Under the pieces are notes generated by a model. The model saw only the letters and a program-made list of their open reading frames with translations. It did no database searches and was not told where the DNA came from. From assembly GCA_024684065.1 (NCBI GenBank), contig JAIKXO010000215.1, positions 1 through 7,894 on the forward strand: a stretch of 7,894 nucleotides of DNA. Direction: 5' to 3'. Of the stretch, positions 1 to 4,648 are shown one piece after another. A program made the translations under genes and the position numbers. This stretch comes from Lachnospiraceae bacterium (lineage in GTDB: Bacteria > Bacillota_A > Clostridia > Lachnospirales > Lachnospiraceae). Every line of letters starts with the position of its first letter. The first letter of the stretch is position 1.

Positions 1-140
1 TATTCACAGCCTTTTGGGCTGTGATAGTAACGGGTTTTGCCATTAAAAATCGCCTTCGGCGATGGGCAAAACCCATCTCAAGCCATAAGTTGTGGCCCGT
101 AATCGCGCAGCAAGTGCGCGATTCGGCTGTGAATAGTAAC
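1..140. repeat. Palindromic repeat element with nested hairpins, probable MITE-like or REP-like unit
   Basis: The first 140 bases form one structured unit. An 11-bp end, TATTCACAGCC (1-11), is perfectly inverted as GGCTGTGAATA (125-135). Between the ends are three further stem-loops: 4-11 with 17-24; a long stem 32-41 with 65-74 capped by the perfect ATCGCC-TTC-GGCGAT hairpin (49-63); and a perfect 9-bp hairpin 101-109 with 115-123. A near-direct repeat, CTGTGATAGTAAC near 19-31 and CTGTGAATAGTAAC at 127-140, marks both sides. The left end is probably a few bases outside the window, because the right end continues as AGTAAC. It encodes no transposase, so it would need to be moved in trans or copied as a non-coding repeat. 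It abuts the conserved part of kptA. Element family is not assigned; I have an unverified impression of similar intergenic repeats in Lachnospiraceae. Confidence 0.72.
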
Positions 141-308
141 ATTGAGACAGCAATAAAGGTTGGCAGGAGACACGGAATGCCTGTAGTATACGAAGTACTG
201 AGTGGAAATATGGCGAATGACGGATACATATATTATCGATCCGTCAACGACGTATGGCTTACTAAAAGCGTCCCGATAAAGTATCTCAGGAAAAGAGAGG
301 ATCTGTGA
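1..308 (+). pseudogene. kptA: RNA 2'-phosphotransferase (KptA/Tpt1), C-terminal part, interrupted by repeat element
   Basis: KptA/Tpt1 enzymes transfer the 2'-phosphate left at RNA splice or repair junctions to NAD, giving ADP-ribose 1'',2''-cyclic phosphate and nicotinamide. From about base 141 the frame reads IETAIKVGRRHGMPVVYEV, then DGYIYYRSVNDVWLTKSVP and IKYL. This matches the conserved C-terminal part of the family (ETA..VG.RHGKPVV, then a VWLT..VP..YL end). The stop is TGA at 306-308. The normally preceding sequence, including the N-terminal Arg-His catalytic region, is absent, and bases 1-140 are instead a palindromic repeat. The frame has no stop through the repeat to base 1, so the GTG at 21 is not a credible native start. 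Either the gene continues upstream with an in-frame insertion or this is a stump. The DUF434 gene follows after 36 bases. Family identity is fairly sure; functionality is doubtful. Confidence 0.7.
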
Positions 309-344
309 TAAAGGGAATAGTGCAGGATCCGGAGGAACAGCATT

Positions 345-1043
345 ATGAACGCGAGGCGTGGCTATGTGCCGGAGGACGAGAGGGATTTCTCACCTGAAGC
401 TATTGGGATAATGAGGAAAGCATCCCGGCATGTCGTATATCTGATAAATGAAGGGTATGACCTGAAAAGGTCATCAACATTTGTCGCGGATTATTATCTG
501 CTATCCAAGCGCCAGAGGCTTGCGGTTTTGCGGAGCGTCGCAACGGATGATCAGTTGAAGGAACGGGAGAATAAGCGGATTCCGTTTAACAGCCTTTCAA
601 GAAGAGAAATATGGGTAGATGGGTTTAATACAATAATTACCTTGGAAGTGATGCTGAGCCGGTCTATTCTCCTTTTCGGTATGGATGGCACGATCCGGGA
701 TCTTGCCACGCTCAGAGGAACATACAGGGTGATCCCGGAAACAGAGAAGGCGGCGAGGCTACTCTTCGATATTCTTAAAGAAGCAGGCGTTTCAAAGATC
801 AATATTCTCCTGGACGAGCCGGTTTCCAATTCCGGAAGGCTGAAAACTCTGCTTGCAGAGGTTCATGAAGATTATTCAATGGGGCTTGACATCCGGATCA
901 AAAGAAATGTGGATAAGGCTCTTTATGATAAAGAATATGTGGTAACGTCGGATTCTATCATATTGGATAACTGCGCAAGCTGGGTCAATATATCAGTAGA
1001 ATGCATGAAGCGGATGAATATGACTGGTCTCAAAGTATGGTGA
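345..1043 (+). CDS. DUF434/DUF5616-type protein, putative PIN/NYN-like nuclease
   Basis: A 232-residue soluble protein that looks complete. The ATG is preceded by GGAGGA (331-336) at good spacing. The N-terminal part (residues 6-65: GYVPEDERDFSPEAIGIMRK, a helical stretch, then SKRQRLAVLRS) matches my memory of the DUF434 family. The C-terminal part (residues 88-210) carries IWVDGFNTIITLE, DGTIRDLATLRGTYR, LLDEPVSNSGRLK and YVVTSDSIILDNC, as in DUF5616. A strand ending in VDGFN (Asp92, Asn95), further acidic residues (Asp114, Asp119, Asp157) and a late VVTSDS (Asp203) resemble the spaced acidic residues of PIN/NYN ribonucleases. Nuclease activity is therefore an inference; the family has no established function that I know of. 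It sits 36 bases after kptA and upstream of an HD phosphohydrolase, which suggests a shared RNA-related role. Confidence 0.85.
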   Translation: MNARRGYVPEDERDFSPEAIGIMRKASRHVVYLINEGYDLKRSSTFVADYYLLSKRQRLAVLRSVATDDQLKERENKRIPFNSLSRREIWVDGFNTIITLEVMLSRSILLFGMDGTIRDLATLRGTYRVIPETEKAARLLFDILKEAGVSKINILLDEPVSNSGRLKTLLAEVHEDYSMGLDIRIKRNVDKALYDKEYVVTSDSIILDNCASWVNISVECMKRMNMTGLKVW

Positions 1044-1159
1044 AATGATTCCCTACAAGTCGTCCGTCATTGGAAAATGGATATATAAGGTCAGAGCGGA
1101 CAGGGATCTTCGTTGATGAATATGTATAAACAACTACAGGAGCCGAAGAGAAAAAAGCA
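1044..1159 (+). other. Spacer with overlapping mini-frames, possible unidentified gene remnant
   Basis: This short gap holds two tiny ATG frames chained by overlap. One is 1045-1116 (23 codons, starting MIPYKSSVIGKW). Its TGA overlaps by one base the ATG of 1116-1163 (15 codons), which in turn overlaps the ATG of the HD gene as ATGA. A third frame, 1049-1129, has no start codon and reads SLENGYIRSERTGIFVDEYV before TAA; its composition looks protein-like. No ribosome binding site of good strength is visible for the mini-frames. They could be a coupled leader, or the tail of a lost gene. I recognise none of them, and no clear terminator or promoter is seen. Confidence 0.2.
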
Positions 1160-1657
1160 ATGAATATTTCAGTAATAATGGAAAAGATGATCGAATTCTC
1201 CAAAGGGAATCTACATGATATTGACCATCTGATGCGTGTATGGGCATATGCGAAGATGATCGGGGAACTGGAAGGGATTGATCCGGAAACGCAGTTTATT
1301 CTTGAGGTGGCTGCTGTTACGCACGACATCGCATGTCCTCTGTGTCGGGAGAAGTATGGGAATACGAACGGAAAGCTGCAGGAGGAAGAGGGGATCCCAC
1401 TGGTGAGAGTGTTTCTTGCAGATACAGGGCTGTCGGAATCTCAGACAGATCGAGTGGCATTTCTTGTAGGGCATCATCACACTCTGAATGAAATAGACGG
1501 AGCAGACTATCAGATTCTGATTGAAGCGGATTATATTGTTAACGCTGCCGAGAATGGCTACAGCAGGCAAAATATAGAAAATTTTATGAAGACAATCGCA
1601 AAGACGGAGAGCGGAAGACAACTCATAAACAGCGTTCTTTTGAGTAATATAGGATAA
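1160..1657 (+). CDS. HD-domain phosphohydrolase
   Basis: A 165-residue soluble protein of the HD superfamily, metal-dependent phosphohydrolases that act on nucleotides or phosphodiesters. The metal-binding pattern is visible: His23 in NLHDIDHLMRVW, the His55-Asp56 doublet in AAVTHDIACP, a His105-107 triplet in LVGHHHTLNE, and Asp124 in LIEADYIVNAAE. The length fits the short single-domain HD proteins common in Clostridia, with a CPLCREKYGNTNGK loop that I recall from that subgroup. The substrate cannot be read from the sequence. The ATG at 1160 is supported only weakly: AGGAG (1138-1142) is 17 bases upstream, and the alternative ATG at 1178 (MEKMIEFSKGN) is closer to where the conserved sequence begins. 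It follows the DUF434 gene by about 116 bases on the same strand and may belong to the same transcript. Confidence 0.82.
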   Translation: MNISVIMEKMIEFSKGNLHDIDHLMRVWAYAKMIGELEGIDPETQFILEVAAVTHDIACPLCREKYGNTNGKLQEEEGIPLVRVFLADTGLSESQTDRVAFLVGHHHTLNEIDGADYQILIEADYIVNAAENGYSRQNIENFMKTIAKTESGRQLINSVLLSNIG

Positions 1658-1672
1658 AACGATGATATTTAG

Positions 1673-1795
1673 AAGATCAATAGAATGATTCAGGAGCATG
1701 TGAACGATCTGAACGAGATGGCAAGAGAATATCAGAATGCTGAGAATGCCAGCCTTGAAGCCAGCAGCGGCTTAGTTTCAGACGTGGTGGGCTAG
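1673..1795 (+). pseudogene. WXG100-like protein, C-terminal remnant
   Basis: After an in-frame TAG at 1670, 40 codons read KINRMIQEHVNDLNEMAREY, then QNAENASLEASSGLVSDVVG and TAG. The pattern of a helix with HV.DL..MA..Y..AE followed by a short GL..DV tail resembles the C-terminal helix of small WXG100-related helical proteins (YwqI/TIGR04197-like) encoded in Bacillota type VIIb secretion loci. Such proteins are normally about 90-110 residues, so the first helix and the turn are missing. An ATG exists at 1685 (MIQEHV) without a good ribosome binding site. The terminal TAG (1793-1795) directly touches the ATG of the VWA gene, in the same frame. Identification rests on a short stretch and is moderate. 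Confidence 0.5.
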
Positions 1796-2851
1796 ATGGG
1801 CGTGGAGGCGCTCATATTGTTAGATAATTCCCTCTCCATTGGGAGGGGGAATCTGGCAATATGCAGGGAGACGATAAGATATATCGCTGACAATGCTGAC
1901 AATGAGATAAGCCTTGCGCTGTCGGTGTTCGGGGAGGATATAGGAGCTCTGTCAGATTACGGAGAAAGCAGGGAGACTCTTAAGGAGAGGCTTGACGCGA
2001 TTGAGCTTATGGACAGGGATACGAAAATCACTGATAATCTTACAGAGCTTTTGCTTGAGTGGAAAAAAGCGGACCTTGCCGACCGCTGCATAATTCTTTT
2101 TACGGATGGGGAGGAAACTGAGCCTGTGGACCATGAGAGGGAGGAAATGTACTTTCTTCTTGAAAGGCTCGATTATCCTGTCTATGTGGTCGATTGCGTG
2201 ACTAAGAAGGAGGTTCCGCATAAGCTGCTTTCCGCCGTTTCCACGATAAGCAGCGGAGAGCTTTTGTATACGGAATTCGAGGACTCTGAAGCAGGGGTTG
2301 AGAAGAAGCTTGGGGACAAGCTGCTTTCCTTTATCGAAGCAAAGTATCTCTACACCTCAGTGGAAGGTGTTTATGAAAAGAACAGTTCAGAGAAAACAGG
2401 GATGGCAGAGGAAGAGAGGCCTATGGAGACGGGGGCTATGGAGAACGAGGCTACGGATGAGACGGGTCAAGCAGAGACAGTTACTGAGGACTTTCAGACA
2501 GACGTAACGGTTTATGCGCAGAATGATCTTCCTGAGGAGGTTTATACAGAAACCTATGAATACCAAACGGCGGAGAGCTTAGCCGGTAATGAGATAAGCA
2601 TAGAAAGGCACAATCTTATGAAGGATCCTGCTGACATAATCAATATACTGTGCATTGCGTTTTTCTCTGTTATAGCGGTCCTTGCCATAAGCCTTGCGGC
2701 AATATCAAAGAAAAGGAAGGCAGAGAGAAGGAAAAACAGGACTAAGACTGTAAAAAGAAGGATCACTGAGGAACAGACGGAATGCCTTAAGGAGGAGCCA
2801 AATGGCTTAGAGGAGACCATGCTCCTGTTTGCACAAAACGGTACTGTGTAA
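1796..2851 (+). CDS. VWA-domain membrane protein, type VII secretion-associated, probably N-terminally truncated
   Basis: A 351-residue protein with a von Willebrand factor A domain (residues 3-185). It has a canonical metal site: DNSLS (Asp10, Ser12, Ser14), Thr79 in TKITDN and Asp104 in LFTDGEE. A Glu/Thr-rich linker (about 195-265, with repeated METG/MENE/DETG-like units) leads to one membrane helix (about 281-303), then a strongly basic flank KKRKAERRKNR and a tail ending EETMLLFAQNGTV. The basic side should be cytoplasmic, which would put the VWA domain outside the cell, yet the protein begins directly in the first VWA strand with no signal peptide. A loss of the 5' end is therefore likely. 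The start is the ATG at 1796, touching the preceding TAG, with a GGTGGG stretch just upstream. Such proteins bind partners through the metal site; the ligand is unknown. The lipase gene follows after 215 bases in which no gene is recognised. Confidence 0.75.
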   Translation: MGVEALILLDNSLSIGRGNLAICRETIRYIADNADNEISLALSVFGEDIGALSDYGESRETLKERLDAIELMDRDTKITDNLTELLLEWKKADLADRCIILFTDGEETEPVDHEREEMYFLLERLDYPVYVVDCVTKKEVPHKLLSAVSTISSGELLYTEFEDSEAGVEKKLGDKLLSFIEAKYLYTSVEGVYEKNSSEKTGMAEEERPMETGAMENEATDETGQAETVTEDFQTDVTVYAQNDLPEEVYTETYEYQTAESLAGNEISIERHNLMKDPADIINILCIAFFSVIAVLAISLAAISKKRKAERRKNRTKTVKRRITEEQTECLKEEPNGLEETMLLFAQNGTV

Positions 2852-3066
2852 AGAAACTTTATAGGCAAAGGGAAAAATAACACGCCTGAGTCGCTCTAAG
2901 CCCGGCGGATATAGATGCCTTACGGGCGCGGGAGATAAGCGGGAAGCTAGCGAGCGGAAGACTATTTCGTTTTACTTTTGCAGTGTAAGGCGGTTTGTGA
3001 TAAATAGGCAGAGAAGCTCTTTCAAGGCATAAAACTGTGGATAGATTTTGAAAAGGAGGCGATAAG

Positions 3067-4398
3067 ATGGCCGGATTCAGCGAGGAGGAGCTTTTGCTCT
3101 TAGACAATTATATATATTTTAACTGCTCGGCCAAGCATAAGACCTTCGATGACGCCCTTGCGGCTTTTTCTTCTTCTGGGGAGGCAGGGAATAGGGAGTT
3201 TGCCGAAGAGAGCTTTAAATACGAAGCCTGCGCGGGATTGTCGGAAGCTGATGCCAAGGATGTTTTTGAAAGAATGGATAAGGCTTTTTCAAAGGGCGGC
3301 TCCATGGAAGGCCTCACAATAGAGCGCATGCTTGATGAAGGTGGAGTAAGGGCGATGTGCGTTAAGAAGCCGACAGGGGAGGTGGCGGTGATCTTTCGCG
3401 GCACAGGCGGAACCTATGAGGCGTGGCTGGATAACGTCAGGGGAGAGTTTGTCGTTGACACCCATATGCAGAAAATGGCGATGGATTTTGTAAAGTATGA
3501 CTGCGGGGAATTTTCCAACCTTACGGTTTCGGGGCATTCAAAGGGAGGGAATCTGGCGCAGTTTGTAACTGTCGCTTGCGGAAGCCAGATCGCGCAGTGC
3601 GTTTCCTATGACGGACAGGGCTTCAATAAACAGTTCCTTGAGGAGCATGAAAAGGAGATCGAGGAAGCGAGGGGAAAGATAAGGTCCGTCTGCGCGGACA
3701 ACGACTATGTAAATATCCTGTTACATTCCATTGCCGGAGAGACAGTTTATATAAGGAACAAGAACCATTCCCCGGAAGGCGCCCATTGTAGCTATTCACT
3801 GCTCAAATATGGACAGTTTGACGAGAAAGGAATGGCAAGGAGATATAAGCTCAACATACAGACTCCCCTGATAAAGGCCATGAAAACTGTGGTCGACGGC
3901 ATAGTCGGGGCTGTTGATCTGCTCCCCGATGGAGGGAATGAGCGGATTTCGGAGCTTCTGGGTTCCATTGTAGCCACTGTCTTCTGCTGTGAGAAAGAGA
4001 CAAACAGCGTTGACGAATGGCAGGAAATAAAGGATTCCGCCCTGTCCGTATATAGCTACGCGAAGGAGAGGCTCGGGATCTATGACCCGGACGAAGGGGC
4101 AGTAAGGCTTTCTGCCGAGAGCATATATGAGGATTTCGACAGGCTCGGTTCTGTGATAAACGGTCTTGAAAACATAAGAGGCAGGCTCTCCTGTGGAATG
4201 GAATCCGTGTATACGATACGTGAGGAGCTGAATACAGATATAATCGCGGATACCTATCTTTCCGTCACTATGGACAGGGTAAATGAGAAGATGAAAAGAA
4301 GCCTGGATGGTTTACATAATATTATAAACGGACTTTACGATATCCTGAACATATACCGCAGAAAGGAACTGGAGCTTGTAGCGCTTAGATCTGTTTGA
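3067..4398 (+). CDS. DUF2974/Mbeg1-like lipase with C-terminal WXG100-like helical domain, putative type VII effector
   Basis: A 443-residue protein with a strong ribosome binding site (AAGGAGG at 3054-3060, six bases before the ATG). Residues about 90-260 form an alpha/beta-hydrolase core: VAVIFRGTGG, then the nucleophile elbow SGHSKGG (Ser158), YDGQGF after the next strand, and candidate acid and base residues in ADNDYVNILL (Asp211/Asp213) and PEGAH (His240). This is the pattern of the DUF2974 (Mbeg1-like) lipase family. Residues about 345-435 are helical without a catalytic motif and look like a WXG100/LXG-type hairpin. There is no signal peptide. The order enzyme first, targeting helices last matches the reverse-type type VII lipase TslA described in Staphylococcus aureus. 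Its position after WXG100-like and VWA genes supports a secretion link. The substrate (phospholipid or glycerolipid) is inferred. Confidence 0.82.
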   Translation: MAGFSEEELLLLDNYIYFNCSAKHKTFDDALAAFSSSGEAGNREFAEESFKYEACAGLSEADAKDVFERMDKAFSKGGSMEGLTIERMLDEGGVRAMCVKKPTGEVAVIFRGTGGTYEAWLDNVRGEFVVDTHMQKMAMDFVKYDCGEFSNLTVSGHSKGGNLAQFVTVACGSQIAQCVSYDGQGFNKQFLEEHEKEIEEARGKIRSVCADNDYVNILLHSIAGETVYIRNKNHSPEGAHCSYSLLKYGQFDEKGMARRYKLNIQTPLIKAMKTVVDGIVGAVDLLPDGGNERISELLGSIVATVFCCEKETNSVDEWQEIKDSALSVYSYAKERLGIYDPDEGAVRLSAESIYEDFDRLGSVINGLENIRGRLSCGMESVYTIREELNTDIIADTYLSVTMDRVNEKMKRSLDGLHNIINGLYDILNIYRRKELELVALRSV

Positions 4399-4613
4399 TC
4401 CTGGCGGGTACAATATCAGCTGAATTATCAGATGAGATGGCTAAGGCTTTTGTTGAGACTGTCTATGTTTGTTCAAATGAATCGATTGAGGTTTGGTGGC
4501 GGTATGGGGATTTTTGGTATGGGGACAGGTTTACAGGTTTACTGGCAGAGACAGCGGGGAATAAGTATAGTATAATATTATGGAAACGTATTTATTTAAT
4601 TCGTTCGCCATAA
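4398..4613 (+). pseudogene. Serine recombinase, C-terminal tail remnant
   Basis: Directly after the lipase stop, a frame without a good start reads ISAELSDEMAKAFVETVYVC, then SNESIEVWWRYGDFW. This resembles the extreme C-terminus of large serine recombinases, where LT.EM...FI..V.VY is followed by an IEI.W.Y.D motif. The catalytic N-terminal resolvase domain, the recombinase domain and the zinc ribbon are all absent, so it cannot be active. After about base 4516 the frame runs on through unrelated sequence into the start of uvrA, which suggests the original stop was also lost. The only starts are TTG at 4395 inside the lipase stop and internal ATGs. The match is short, so the call is moderate; an unrelated short frame is the alternative. 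Confidence 0.45.
4548..4576 (+). promoter_or_regulatory. Sigma-A-type promoter for the uvrA paralogue
   Basis: A perfect -10 box, TATAAT (4571-4576), lies exactly 17 bases after GAGACA (4548-4553), a four-of-six match to TTGACA. Transcription would begin near 4582-4584, just after the first in-frame ATG (4580). That argues for translation from the later start at 4649, with a leader of roughly 65 bases. The promoter lies in the 3' part of the recombinase remnant. Confidence 0.55.
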
Positions 4614-4648
4614 ATATCAGAGAGGATGGGATAGTGGAGATAAATCAG

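Noticed and set aside
1..140. CRISPR repeat or tRNA-like structure at the window start
   Set aside because: There is one unit only, with no regular spacers, and the stems do not form a cloverleaf with tRNA landmarks; a palindromic repeat element explains it better.
1211..1699. Minus-strand frame opposite the HD gene
   Set aside because: The + strand carries a clear HD-domain protein; the minus frame has no motif.
2298..2507. Second + strand frame inside the VWA gene, very rich in Arg and Trp
   Set aside because: It is an out-of-frame reading of the Glu/Thr-rich linker, where GAGG-type codons give Arg/Trp runs.
2852..3066. 215-base gap between the VWA and lipase genes, with an open stretch lacking a start and a weak TTGCAG/TAAATA pair (2978-3006)
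   Set aside because: The open stretch resembles no protein I know. The -10 match is only three of six, so neither a gene nor a promoter is called; only the ribosome binding site before 3067 is firm.
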